From contig JBMSGE010000001.1 of assembly GCA_049414205.1 (NCBI GenBank), forward strand, positions 1-64,000: DNA of 64,000 nt, written 5' to 3'. The stretch is from Nitrosomaritimum sp049414205. Its GTDB lineage: Archaea > Thermoproteota > Nitrososphaeria > Nitrososphaerales > Nitrosopumilaceae. The translations under genes were made by a program, and so were the position numbers. Shown piece after piece: positions 1 through 7,875 of the stretch (its first letter is position 1; each line of letters begins with the position of its first letter). The notes under the pieces were generated by a model, which was not told where the DNA came from, searched no databases, and saw only the letters and a list, made by a program, of their open reading frames with translations.

Positions 1-997
1 AACTTGGTACTGGGAACCAATCATCTACAGTTACCTCACCGTTTGTTTGCTCTTCGATTCTTTGAATACAATCTGGAACTGTAATTCTATATTTTTCACG
101 TTCACCTTTACCCATTCTTCCAGTTAGTGATACAGGTTGGAAGTTTACAGCATGAACTACATCCATGTTCTTTTGAGCATATCTAATGATTCCACCTAAT
201 TCATGATCATTAATTGATTTGATTACTGTTGGAACAAATACAACTGTAGTTCCAGTCTTTCTACAACTATCAAGTGCATATGGAATTTCCCAGTGGTTTT
301 TAGGATTAGTCCTTGCAGTTACACCATCAAAACTAAGATACAAATTGTTACAGCCTGCAAGTCTTACTTCTCTTGCAGCCTCTGGATCCATGGCATGTCG
401 GATACCATTGGTGTTCATTTGGATGTGATCAACACCTTCTTCTTTCATTATTTTGATAAGATCAGTGATATCTTCTCTAAGCATTGGTTCACCACCAGTA
501 ATTTGCATAGAGTTTCCAGGAATTGGTCTTTCAGCTTTTAGAGTTTTCATCATTCCTCTAACTTGTTCATGGTCTGGCTCGTACATGTAAGCACCCTCAA
601 GGCCTTTCTTAACATAAAAGAAGCAATACCAACATGTCAAATCACATCTGTTAGTAACAATCATGTTTGCCAATCCACTGTGAGATAAGTGATTTGAGCA
701 CAATCCACAGTTATTTGGGCATGAACATTTGTCAATCATAACGTTTGGAGCATGAGCACCCTTGCCATCTACCCAATAGGTACTGAATTTTTTGTACATT
801 TCATAAGAACCAAAGTATAATTCCTCACATTCGCCATGTGTAGGACAAATTTTTGACATAAAGACCTGATTATCTCTTTCAAATACCTCAGCATCTAAAA
901 TCATGTTACAATCAGGGCAGATACTTTGAGTAAATCGTATAGTAGATTTCTTGCCTAGATTTTTTGTTGATTGATTGGAAATCTGAATTAATGCCAT
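1..997 (-). CDS. Radical SAM protein, tetraether synthase (Tes)-like; C-terminal part outside window
   Basis: Probable radical SAM enzyme of the family that includes MJ0619 and the Tes protein, which joins two archaeol tails to make membrane-spanning GDGT lipids. Reading leftward from ATG at 997 there is an N-terminal CxxC (CPDC), a second pair around CPTHGEC, then a CSCPNNCGLC stretch followed by the radical SAM triad CDLTCWYC and a glycine-rich GGEPM SAM-binding strand. This Cys-rich lead-in followed by VTNRCDL is what I associate with the MJ0619/Tes group; other members of that group act on other substrates, so Tes function is inferred. The gene runs off the left edge, and at least 332 codons are visible. 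It is divergent from the TrmB-type regulator, with a TATA-like box about 30 bases upstream. Confidence 0.7.
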   Translation of the reverse strand, partial: MALIQISNQSTKNLGKKSTIRFTQSICPDCNMILDAEVFERDNQVFMSKICPTHGECEELYFGSYEMYKKFSTYWVDGKGAHAPNVMIDKCSCPNNCGLCSNHLSHSGLANMIVTNRCDLTCWYCFFYVKKGLEGAYMYEPDHEQVRGMMKTLKAERPIPGNSMQITGGEPMLREDITDLIKIMKEEGVDHIQMNTNGIRHAMDPEAAREVRLAGCNNLYLSFDGVTARTNPKNHWEIPYALDSCRKTGTTVVFVPTVIKSINDHELGGIIRYAQKNMDVVHAVNFQPVSLTGRMGKGEREKYRITVPDCIQRIEEQTNGEVTVDDWFPVPS

Positions 998-1023
998 TGT
1001 ATGTTTGAAAAGTTTTCAAAATA

Positions 1024-1032
1024 GTATATAAT
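1024..1032 (-). promoter_or_regulatory. TATA-like box of the radical SAM gene
   Basis: On the minus strand this reads ATTATATAC and lies 27-35 bases upstream of the ATG at 997, the spacing expected for a leaderless or nearly leaderless archaeal transcript. Inferred from position and sequence only. Confidence 0.45.
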
Positions 1033-1081
1033 CCATTTCACACTAGCCCCCGTGTGGATTTTAGGTTATAGGCATATCTGA

Positions 1082-1089
1082 TTTAAATA
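1082..1089 (+). promoter_or_regulatory. TATA box of the trmB-dtxR pair
   Basis: TTTAAATA is centred 27 bases upstream of the ATG at 1113, so transcription probably starts at or next to the start codon. No second box is visible before the downstream DtxR gene, which suggests one transcript. Confidence 0.55.
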
Positions 1090-1112
1090 CCAAAACCTAT
1101 CGATTAGATCGC

Positions 1113-1880
1113 ATGAACATCTCTGATAAAACCCGTCGTGCTTTAGAGAAGATCGGATTAACTAGTTATGAGATCAGGACTTTTACCTCGTTGCTCAAAG
1201 ATGGTGAATTGACAGCATCAGATCTTAGCCAAAAATCAGGAGTGCCTTATTCAAAAATTTATGAAGTTTTAGGTACGCTTGAAGAGAAAGGATGGATTGG
1301 TTCAGATGATTCAAGACCCACAAAATATTTTGCAAAGTCTCCATCTACAGGTCTAGAAACTACAAAACAAAAGATAGAAAATGATTTTTCACAAAATCAA
1401 AATATTATTTTAAATGAACTTGTACCATTATACGAAAAAAGTGGAACTAGTGAGAAACCAGATATTTGGGTTTTATCAGGTGCAGTAAACATTACTACAA
1501 AAATTTTGGAGATGGTAGAATCCTGCAGAAACGAGGTAATGATTGCAATACCTGAAGCCGGTCAAGAACTAGTAAAACTTGCGTTACCAAAACTAAGATT
1601 ACTTCATGATAAAGGAGTTGAGATTACTCTTCTGACATCAGACAAGATGGATAAAGACTCCATTACAGCCATTAAAAGAGTTGCAACTGTAAAAATCAAA
1701 AAAGGATTGTTTGGAGGCGGAATTATTTCGGATAAACGATATGTTGTAATTTTATTGGGTCCTGAAAGAGGAGATGTAAAAACAAATGAAATTGTTGCAA
1801 TTTGGGCAGATCATGCAGGATTGGCTGTTTTTGCACGAGAATATTTTGAATATTTATTAAAAGATTCAAAGAAGGTATGA
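1113..1880 (+). CDS. TrmB-family transcriptional regulator
   Basis: DNA-binding regulator of 255 residues. Residues about 15-80 form the winged helix-turn-helix typical of TrmB (GLTSYEIR, then SGVPYSKIYEVL). Residues about 110-250 form the phospholipase-D-like effector domain of the family (IWVLSGAVNITTKI, EVMIAIPEAG, GVEITLLTSD). Euryarchaeal TrmB proteins sense sugars. No sugar transporter is nearby here, so the ligand is unknown. The ATG is leaderless, with a TATA box 27 bases upstream. The next gene, a DtxR-like metal regulator, starts two bases after the stop codon, so the two are very likely co-transcribed. The pair is divergent from the radical SAM gene and could control it. Confidence 0.85.
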   Translation: MNISDKTRRALEKIGLTSYEIRTFTSLLKDGELTASDLSQKSGVPYSKIYEVLGTLEEKGWIGSDDSRPTKYFAKSPSTGLETTKQKIENDFSQNQNIILNELVPLYEKSGTSEKPDIWVLSGAVNITTKILEMVESCRNEVMIAIPEAGQELVKLALPKLRLLHDKGVEITLLTSDKMDKDSITAIKRVATVKIKKGLFGGGIISDKRYVVILLGPERGDVKTNEIVAIWADHAGLAVFAREYFEYLLKDSKKV

Positions 1881-1881
1881 C

Positions 1882-2340
1882 ATGGACGCGTTAAATGATG
1901 AAACTCTTTTTGTTGGAACCGCGGAAGCTGAACATGTTGAAATGTACCTTAAAGCCATTTGGCACATTAAAGAAAGAGGTGGGGAAGTAAAAATCAGCAC
2001 AATTGCCAAAATGCTTAATGTTAGACAACCTAGTGTAGTGCAAATGCTAAAAAAACTAAATGAAAAAAATCTAGTGAATTACAACAAAGCTGGAGTGGTA
2101 CTTACTGAGGAAGGAGAAAAAGTAGGTGCGAGTATGATGAGAAATAGTAGACTCTTAGAAGTTTTAATGGATAGTGCTCTCAAGGTAGAAATTGATGAGG
2201 AGATGGTTTGTGGAATTGAACATCACATGAACAAACAATTTACTGATGCCCTTTGTACAATGTTAAAACATCCAAGAAAATGTCCACATGATCATGATAT
2301 TCCTCTAGGGGAATGTTGTAGTACTGTAACTCAAAACTAA
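1882..2340 (+). CDS. DtxR/MntR-family metal-dependent repressor
   Basis: Metal-sensing repressor of 152 residues. An N-terminal winged helix (residues about 15-75, with KISTIAKMLNVRQPSVVQML as recognition region) is followed by the dimerisation and metal-binding domain. The CGIEHHMNKQF and HPRKCPHDHDIP segments carry the Cys and His ligands of the family's primary metal site. There is no C-terminal SH3-like domain, so it is MntR-sized rather than a full-length DtxR. It starts immediately after the TrmB stop. Whether it responds to iron or manganese cannot be told from sequence. The iron-sulfur radical SAM enzyme across the divergent promoter makes iron an attractive guess. Confidence 0.85.
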   Translation: MDALNDETLFVGTAEAEHVEMYLKAIWHIKERGGEVKISTIAKMLNVRQPSVVQMLKKLNEKNLVNYNKAGVVLTEEGEKVGASMMRNSRLLEVLMDSALKVEIDEEMVCGIEHHMNKQFTDALCTMLKHPRKCPHDHDIPLGECCSTVTQN

Positions 2341-2390
2341 CTCTACTCCATTAAGCTAAAAGATATATCATCTTTCAAATCAGTATTAGC

Positions 2391-2555
2391 ATGGCATGTT
2401 TTTGCGGTTGTGAAACTTATCAAAAAAACGATAATGGTTACAAAGTTGCTTGTGTGAAATGTGGTCATGGTCCTCAAAATCATGATGATGCATTCAGAGA
2501 TGCTGCAAGAAAAAATGAATCACAAAGTCAAAAAAGAGACGCAGACTTTGGATAA
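2391..2555 (+). CDS. Small cysteine-rich zinc-binding-type protein (54 aa)
   Basis: Short ORF starting MACFCGCETY with a second pair CVKCGH, giving five Cys and a His in the first 27 residues, enough for one zinc site, followed by a charged tail. A TATA-like AGATATAT lies about 27 bases upstream of the ATG. The stop codon directly abuts the stop of the convergent YjbQ gene. I do not recognise the family; function unknown. The compact Cys spacing, promoter and perfect fit between neighbours argue for a real gene. Confidence 0.65.
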   Translation: MACFCGCETYQKNDNGYKVACVKCGHGPQNHDDAFRDAARKNESQSQKRDADFG

Positions 2556-2987
2556 TTATTCGCCAATAATTTTTACTAAAACTCTTTTTGGTCTTCTTCC
2601 ATCAAATTCACCATAGAAAATCTGTTCCCATGGACCAAAATCTAAGTCACCGTTAGTAATTGCAACTACAACTTCTCTTCCCATAACCTGTCTTTTCAAA
2701 TGTGCATCTGCATTATCTTCACCTGTTTTGTTGTGATCATATTGTTCAGTTGGTTCATGAGGAGCAAGACCTTCTAACCATCTTTCATAATCTTGATGCA
2801 AACCACTTTCATTGTCATTTATGAACACGCTAGCAGTAATGTGCATGGCATTAACTAGACAAAGTCCTTCTTGGACTTTACTTTTTGATACTAATTTTCT
2901 AATTTTTGGTGTGATATTTACAAAAGCCCTACGAGTTTTAACATTAAATTCTAAATATTCTGTTAAAGATTTCACAAATTTACCCAA
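2556..2987 (-). CDS. YjbQ/UPF0047 family protein (secondary thiamine-phosphate synthase type)
   Basis: Single-domain beta protein of 143 residues, full length for the family. Recognised by the conserved histidine block NAMHITASVFINDNESGL and by the C-terminal PWEQIFYGEFDGRRPKRV signature. Family members show a weak thiamine-phosphate synthase activity when overexpressed, but the physiological role is unknown. The start is TTG at 2987, directly preceded in frame by a TAA stop, so no longer N-terminus is possible. It is convergent with the small Cys-rich gene, with stop codons touching. Confidence 0.85.
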   Translation of the reverse strand: MGKFVKSLTEYLEFNVKTRRAFVNITPKIRKLVSKSKVQEGLCLVNAMHITASVFINDNESGLHQDYERWLEGLAPHEPTEQYDHNKTGEDNADAHLKRQVMGREVVVAITNGDLDFGPWEQIFYGEFDGRRPKRVLVKIIGE

Positions 2988-3087
2988 TTATTCTATCATA
3001 AAAATTCTAAGAGCAGGCTCAGAACTCAAGATCCTCATCATCAATCATAGGGATAAAAACATCACTGCCTGCATTGCAGGATTGGCC

Positions 3088-3564
3088 ATGATCCTAATTG
3101 AGTCTTTCAAGAAGCTTGATAAATGGCCAATTGTTCAATCATTCAAAATGGTTACAATTGATGTGGCATCCTCATTGGAAAGTTTTAGAAGATTTATCAT
3201 TTCAAGTACCTGTAAATCATATGCACCTAGGAGCTACTTGGATGACTATGAAGTGTTTGCAGAAAGAGAAGAAAGTCTTGGCTCCATCTATGTGGAGGCT
3301 GCTGACAAAGTAACTCTAAAGAAAATTCGAGACATTACTTTTGTAAACGCAAGAGATGTACTTGGAATAATTTACAATTCAAAAAGTGGAAACACCTCGT
3401 TAAAGTGGCGTCAGATAAAAAGAGATAGTGGAAAGGTTACAGGTGAGGCTTCTTCAAATTCATTAACAAATCTAGCAGAATCAGGAGTTTTAACCTTAGA
3501 TTGGGTTGAAAGTTATCTAAAGAAAAAATCAGATGATAAAAAACCCGAAGAAGTAACAAGCTAA
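3088..3564 (+). CDS. Conserved hypothetical protein, start uncertain
   Basis: I do not recognise this protein. From ATG 3088 it has 158 residues, with an N-terminal amphipathic region (MILIESFKKLDKW) and a charged C-terminal tail ending in KKKSDDKKPEEVTS. The frame stays open upstream: residues before 3088 (LKILIINHRDKN, TACIAGLA) look like genuine structured protein, yet no ATG, GTG or TTG occurs in frame between the start of the divergent YjbQ gene and a TTG at 3082. The real start may be a rare codon near 2996-3010, or the annotated ATG. It ends just before a T7 run and the pelota gene. Confidence 0.6.
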   Translation: MILIESFKKLDKWPIVQSFKMVTIDVASSLESFRRFIISSTCKSYAPRSYLDDYEVFAEREESLGSIYVEAADKVTLKKIRDITFVNARDVLGIIYNSKSGNTSLKWRQIKRDSGKVTGEASSNSLTNLAESGVLTLDWVESYLKKKSDDKKPEEVTS

Positions 3565-3568
3565 ACTC

Positions 3569-3575
3569 TTTTTTT
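3569..3575 (+). terminator. T-rich terminator after the 3.1-3.6 kb gene
   Basis: A run of seven T residues begins five bases after the TAA stop. Archaeal RNA polymerase terminates at such runs without needing a hairpin. Position only; no other support. Confidence 0.35.
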
Positions 3576-3597
3576 CTTTGAATTTCATATCATTATC

Positions 3598-4647
3598 ATG
3601 ATTACAAAAACCATTGATGATAATTCTATTTCAGTAATTCCTGAAGACTCTGATGATTTATTCAATCTTCGACGTATTATCAAGGAAGGAGATACGGTTG
3701 TTGGAGATACTACAAGAGTAATAAAACAAGAAAAGGATTTTTCAAGACCAGACAAAGGTGAAAGAATTAAAGTTCGAATTGCATTGACTGTTGAGAAAAT
3801 TTCACTTGATGATGTTTTGGATAGATTAAGAGTTGGTGGAACAATTTCTGAATCAAGTAATGAACTAGTTCCACATGGATCTCATCATTCTTTTATTCTT
3901 AAAGTGAATGATGGAATTACCATTACAAAAAAGACTTGGTTGCCTATTGAGAAAAATTTAATCGAATCAAATACCAAGCAAACTGGTTTTTTGTTAGTGG
4001 CAATTGACACTGGTGATTGTGGAATTGCAAGATTACAAGGAACACATTTACAATTTGTTCCAAATATCTATTCAGGATCAGGCGGTAAAAGATACAAAAC
4101 AAACTTTAACATTGAAAAATTTTTCCTTCAGGTACAGCAAGCAATTCTTTCAATCATTAGGGATGTAGATTCTATCATAGTTTTTGGTCCAGGAGAAACA
4201 AAAAAAAGATTTAGCAATTTTCTTCAAAAACCTCAGACTCAAAAATATAAAATTCAGGTTGTAGAAGGAATAGACTCCGGAGGAGAAGATGGAATTTACA
4301 GTTTTACAAAATCTCAAGCAATGAAAGAGATAATGTCAGAGAGTAAACTCGCTAAAGTATCTTCTATTATTGATGAAATTATGGTTATGGCAAACAAAAA
4401 AAGTAGAAAATTTACAATGGGTTTTGATGAAACACTCAAAGCAAATGAATTTGGTGCAGTAGATTCTTTAGTTTTTTCAGATAAAATAATTCAAACATAC
4501 GATGAAAAGAAGATCATTGATTTTCTCAACGATGCTGAAAGTAAAGGTGTGAAGACCTTTGGAGTGGATTCATCCACAGATATTGGTCTACGTGTGACTG
4601 GACTTGGAGGAATTGTTTCTATTTTACGATTTCCCATAGAATCTTAA
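3598..4647 (+). CDS. pelA: Pelota/Dom34 mRNA surveillance protein
   Basis: Ribosome rescue factor of 349 residues, normal length for archaeal pelota. It enters the empty A site of stalled ribosomes and, with aABCE1 and aEF1A, splits them. Residues 1-130 form the Sm-like N-terminal domain (NLRRIIKEGDTV, VRIALTVEKISL). The central domain (FLLVAIDTGDCGIA) and the C-terminal domain (LGGIVSILRF) resemble eRF1 domains 2 and 3, and the GGQ loop of eRF1 is absent, as expected for pelota. Its 3' end overlaps that of cutA by four bases. The same window also encodes an Rqc2/NEMF homologue at 53-55 kb. Confidence 0.93.
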   Translation: MITKTIDDNSISVIPEDSDDLFNLRRIIKEGDTVVGDTTRVIKQEKDFSRPDKGERIKVRIALTVEKISLDDVLDRLRVGGTISESSNELVPHGSHHSFILKVNDGITITKKTWLPIEKNLIESNTKQTGFLLVAIDTGDCGIARLQGTHLQFVPNIYSGSGGKRYKTNFNIEKFFLQVQQAILSIIRDVDSIIVFGPGETKKRFSNFLQKPQTQKYKIQVVEGIDSGGEDGIYSFTKSQAMKEIMSESKLAKVSSIIDEIMVMANKKSRKFTMGFDETLKANEFGAVDSLVFSDKIIQTYDEKKIIDFLNDAESKGVKTFGVDSSTDIGLRVTGLGGIVSILRFPIES

Positions 4648-4955
4648 TTTGTTGAATCAACTAACCAATTCAGATATGGTTTGTTAATTGAGGTAACATC
4701 AATTTCAGCTATTTCAGGGACATCATATGGATGAGTTGATTTGATTTTATCTTTCAGAATTTTTCTATTTTTATCAGTTGTCTTGAATAGTGCCAAATAT
4801 TCAGATGTGTTTTCAATTTTTCCTTCCCATGCGTAAATGGATGAAATTTTTGTAATGTTTACACAGGCTACAATTTTTGTTTTTACAAGTTCATTTGAAA
4901 TTTTTGTGATAGATTTTTTGTCTGGATAGGTTGAGACAATTATTGTTGGCTTCAT
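4644..4955 (-). CDS. cutA: CutA divalent-cation tolerance-type protein
   Basis: Trimeric ferredoxin-like fold protein of 103 residues. The family signature is clear: early VSTYPDKKSITKISNELV, then CVNITKISSIYAWEGKI, and a late THPYDVPEIAEIDV. CutA was named for copper tolerance in E. coli, but its biochemical role is unsettled. It is convergent with pelota and the last codons overlap by four bases. Start ATG at 4955. Confidence 0.92.
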   Translation of the reverse strand: MKPTIIVSTYPDKKSITKISNELVKTKIVACVNITKISSIYAWEGKIENTSEYLALFKTTDKNRKILKDKIKSTHPYDVPEIAEIDVTSINKPYLNWLVDSTN

Positions 4956-4998
4956 AGTAAACGATAAATGGCCGAGGTTTAAAAAATTAACAATTAGT

Positions 4999-6195
4999 TT
5001 GGAACTTGATTTTATTACTCAGAATTCGATTATCTATGTGTTAATAGCCTGGGTAGTAATTGTAGTAACTGCAAAAGGGCTAAAATTAGAAAAATATGGA
5101 GTTGAAATTAAAGCCTACAGTTTAGTTTACAAAAACAAGCAAGTGCAATCTGTTCTGACAAAAATTCTTGGAAGGACTAAACGAGGAATTAGAGTATTTG
5201 CAGATGTGAGTGTTATAGCTGGCTTTATCATGATGGGATTTGCATTCTGGTTTTTGCTAGATAATGTTTCAAAATTTTTTGTAGCACCAAGTGATTTTTC
5301 AGAATTAACAGTTTTAATTCCAGGTGTAACTTTAACTTCTTCTGCATCAATTACGTACTTTCTTTTGTCTATTCCGATTGTGTTAGTTGTGCACGAAGGT
5401 GCTCATGGGATAGTTGCAGCACTTGAAAAAATTAAGATAAAGACGGGGGGCTTTGCAATTTTTATTGCAATGTTTGCAGGCTTTGTAGAACCAGATGAGG
5501 AAGAATTTAACAAAGCAAAAAAGATTTCAAAATTAAGAGTTATTGGAGCAGGGGCTACTGCAAATGTAATTTTTGCATTTGTTTTAGGAGCAATTCTTTT
5601 GACAAATCCTTTGTTTGCCTTAGTAATGCCTGAACCATTACTCAGCGCATTTTATGAATTGCCACAAGGGGTTTTGATATTATCAATAATTGAAGAATCA
5701 GGTGCGGAGCAAGCAGGATTATTAGCTAATGATATCATTACGTCAATTAATGGAATACCGATTCTGAGTCCGATCGATTTTCCTAGCTTAAGTCCGGGAG
5801 ATACTGCAGATGTTTCTGTACTAAGAGATGGCCAAAAATTAGATTACTCTATTGATATCATGGCATCTCCAGAAGATCCAGAACGTGGGTTAATTGGAAT
5901 TATGAGAGACAACTCACTTGCATACAAACCAGTTTTCAATGTTATCGAATGGAATGATCCAGGAGTCTCTATGTTCCTGTTATGGTTATGGATGATCTCC
6001 TTTTTCATTGGAATAATCAATATGCTTCCATTACCCATTTTGGATGGAGGGAAATTTGTTCACACCATTATTGATCAGAGAATATCAGAAAAAGCAGTTA
6101 ATGTGATAATGTGGACAATATACGGATTTACCTTTGCATTATTTGGATTAAACATTGCCTTATCATACATCAAATCAGGCTGGTTTACAATTTAG
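4999..6195 (+). CDS. M50 (site-2-type) intramembrane metalloprotease with PDZ domain
   Basis: Membrane zinc protease of 398 residues that should cleave transmembrane substrates. The zinc-binding HEGAH (HExxH) lies in a membrane helix near residue 132. The third ligand motif LPLPILDGGK is near residue 345. A PDZ domain sits between them (VLILSIIEESGAEQAGL, DIITSINGIPI). About six hydrophobic segments are visible, the first right at the N-terminus. It starts at TTG 4999, with TTTAAAAAA about 20 bases upstream, consistent with a leaderless transcript. Substrates are unknown, and no anti-sigma-like partner is adjacent. Confidence 0.9.
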   Translation: MELDFITQNSIIYVLIAWVVIVVTAKGLKLEKYGVEIKAYSLVYKNKQVQSVLTKILGRTKRGIRVFADVSVIAGFIMMGFAFWFLLDNVSKFFVAPSDFSELTVLIPGVTLTSSASITYFLLSIPIVLVVHEGAHGIVAALEKIKIKTGGFAIFIAMFAGFVEPDEEEFNKAKKISKLRVIGAGATANVIFAFVLGAILLTNPLFALVMPEPLLSAFYELPQGVLILSIIEESGAEQAGLLANDIITSINGIPILSPIDFPSLSPGDTADVSVLRDGQKLDYSIDIMASPEDPERGLIGIMRDNSLAYKPVFNVIEWNDPGVSMFLLWLWMISFFIGIINMLPLPILDGGKFVHTIIDQRISEKAVNVIMWTIYGFTFALFGLNIALSYIKSGWFTI

Positions 6196-6235
6196 TGCCA
6201 AAGAATAATTAATCAAAAATTTTAATTTTATTCAA

Positions 6236-7150
6236 ATGAATTGTGATAGATGCCAAAACCCTATTGCTTATACTAGAAAATATTCTGGAGAAAAATTATG
6301 TTCTGATTGTTTTTCAAATTCAATTCTAAGGAAAACAGCAAAAACTATTTCAAAATACAAAATGATTCAAAATGATGAACTTGTTGCCGTTGCAGTTTCT
6401 GGTGGAAAAGATTCCCTTGCATTATTGAAAATTATGAATCAAATGGCAGCAAATCATAATTTTAGAATAAAAGTAATTACAATTGATGAAGGAATTCCCG
6501 GATATCGAAATGAGGCTTTAGATATTGTAGAGAAATTTTGTGAGGAGTTAAATGTTGATTTTAAAGTGTATTCTTACAAAAAATTATTTGAATTATCATT
6601 AGATGAAGCTTTAGATTTACGAGAAAGTGAGAAAACATCATCTTGTTCAATATGTGGAACATTACGTAGAAGAGCTATGGAATATGCAGCAAAAGATATC
6701 GGTGCAAATGTGATAGCTACTGGTCATAACTTAGATGATACGCTACAAACCTTTGTCATAAACATGTTATCAGGTGATACTAGTAAAGTAGGTTGGATGA
6801 ATCCAGATACTTCTGGAAATACTTTGCGAAAAATAAAACCATTCTGTGAGATTTATGAATCAGAAATTGTTTTTTATGCTTTTACAAATAATATTCCATT
6901 TCAATCTGAACCATGTCCACACATGAATGAAGGTATTAGAACAGAAATTCGAGAATTTTTAAATTCTTTAGAAAATCAACATAGTGGAATTAAAAATAAT
7001 CTATACCAATCAATCCTAAAAGTGTCTCAAGTTGTAAAAGATTCTAATCAGAAACAAAAAGGTGTTTGTGAAAAATGTGGGAGTGAATGTACAGGAACTA
7101 CTTGTTCTGTGTGCAACATGGTCTTAAAACTGAAAGAAAACAAAACCTAA
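6236..7150 (+). CDS. tRNA 2-thiolation protein, NcsA/TtuA/Ctu1 family
   Basis: PP-loop ATPase of 304 residues that activates a tRNA base (U34 or U54) for sulfur transfer. Domains in order: N-terminal zinc finger (CDRCQNPIAYTRKYSGEKLCSDC), PP-loop SGGKDSLALL near residue 55, the CSICGTLRRR motif with the conserved active-site cysteine, the second catalytic-type Cys at EPCPHM, and a C-terminal zinc finger (CEKCGSECTGTTCSVC). This order fits TtuA/Ctu1 rather than bacterial TtcA. Which uridine is modified cannot be decided here. It lies directly upstream of the SRP RNA gene, which has its own TATA-like box. Confidence 0.88.
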   Translation: MNCDRCQNPIAYTRKYSGEKLCSDCFSNSILRKTAKTISKYKMIQNDELVAVAVSGGKDSLALLKIMNQMAANHNFRIKVITIDEGIPGYRNEALDIVEKFCEELNVDFKVYSYKKLFELSLDEALDLRESEKTSSCSICGTLRRRAMEYAAKDIGANVIATGHNLDDTLQTFVINMLSGDTSKVGWMNPDTSGNTLRKIKPFCEIYESEIVFYAFTNNIPFQSEPCPHMNEGIRTEIREFLNSLENQHSGIKNNLYQSILKVSQVVKDSNQKQKGVCEKCGSECTGTTCSVCNMVLKLKENKT

Positions 7151-7153
7151 TGC

Positions 7154-7160
7154 AAATATA
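7154..7160 (+). promoter_or_regulatory. TATA-like box of the SRP RNA
   Basis: AAATATA centred about 26 bases upstream of the predicted 5' end at 7181. It supports independent transcription of the RNA after the thiolase stop codon at 7150. Confidence 0.45.
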
Positions 7161-7180
7161 ACAATAACTTTGAAGAACAT

Positions 7181-7498
7181 TGGTAGCAGGTAGGATCAGG
7201 GTGCCAGCCGTGCCCTATTCTGAAACCGGCTATATGCAGAGATCAGTAACTGTTGGGTAAATCTCTAGATTAGTAATTCCCGCTTGGTGTGCGGAAATGA
7301 AATCACGCCGAGGCGGGTGGTTGCAGGACTAGAATTATCCGAAGGGATGACTTCTAAGACCGAACCATCGAAAGGGATGAGGTCCGGGAGGGAGCAATCC
7401 TAAGGTGGAGCATCCACGCTTCCTCGTCAACGTGGCGGATCTTGTATGCCTTGAAATGGGGCTATTCGTCTAGACTGGAACCAGCAGATCTGCTACCA
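7181..7498 (+). ncRNA. Signal recognition particle RNA (7S RNA)
   Basis: RNA scaffold of the archaeal SRP, about 318 bases, normal archaeal size. The two ends pair: TGGTAGCAG (7181-7189) with CTGCTACCA (7490-7498). Helix 8, the SRP54 binding site, is unmistakable at 7375-7400: stem GGAT/ATCC, asymmetric loop GAGG/AGCA, then TCC closed by a GGGA GNRA tetraloop against GGG. A GC-rich region unlike the AT-rich flanks fills the whole space between the thiolase and acylphosphatase genes. Exact ends are inferred from the closing helix; T runs follow at 7513-7526. Confidence 0.93.
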
Positions 7499-7512
7499 TT
7501 ACTTTATCAACA

Positions 7513-7526
7513 TTTTTGAAATTTTT
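7513..7526 (+). terminator. T-rich termination region of SRP RNA
   Basis: Two T5 runs (7513-7517 and 7522-7526) follow 15 bases after the closing helix of the SRP RNA and precede the convergent acylphosphatase stop at 7539. Confidence 0.4.
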
Positions 7527-7538
7527 AAAATGAAATTA

Positions 7539-7817
7539 CTAGTACAATACATCAAACTTTGAAAATTCATTTGTAAATTTTTCATTTCTAATATCAACAT
7601 CTTCAACTCTTGCATTGGCAGGTCCACCATGGCACCATTCAACTAATGTGCCCACATTTTCTTCATTTCCTTCAAGAACAGCTTCTACTCTACCATCATC
7701 AAGATTTTTTACCCATCCAAAGACATCATTTTGTTTGGCTTTTACTTTAAGGGCTTGTCTAAAAAATACTCCTTGTACTTTTCCTTTAACAAAAACTCGT
7801 ACCCTTTGATTAACCAT
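7539..7817 (-). CDS. acyP: Acylphosphatase
   Basis: Small alpha/beta enzyme of 92 residues that hydrolyses acyl phosphates such as carbamoyl or acetyl phosphate. The family signature VKGKVQGVFFRQ carries the phosphate-binding Arg, and GWVKNLDDGRVEAVLEG carries the catalytic Asn. Full length. It lies downstream of rpl2 on the same strand, with a 58-base gap that has T-rich stretches; co-transcription is possible but not evident. Confidence 0.93.
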   Translation of the reverse strand: MVNQRVRVFVKGKVQGVFFRQALKVKAKQNDVFGWVKNLDDGRVEAVLEGNEENVGTLVEWCHGGPANARVEDVDIRNEKFTNEFSKFDVLY

Positions 7818-7875
7818 TTAAAATTTAGAATTTGTTCGGCATTAAATAATTTTAGTTTGTATAAAAAAACTGAAA

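Noticed and set aside
2812..3087. N-terminal extension of the 3.1-3.6 kb ORF into the YjbQ gene
   Set aside because: The region up to 2987 is antisense to YjbQ and reads like a shadow. Only the part after about 3000 looks protein-like, so ATG 2812 is not accepted as the start.
7358..7384. Kink-turn in the SRP RNA (GACC-GA ... GAT-GA-GGTC)
   Set aside because: The same bases build the canonical helix 8 with its AGG/AGCA loop, which explains them better. The GGGATGA shared with the 63.4 kb RNA is therefore not evidence of a common motif.
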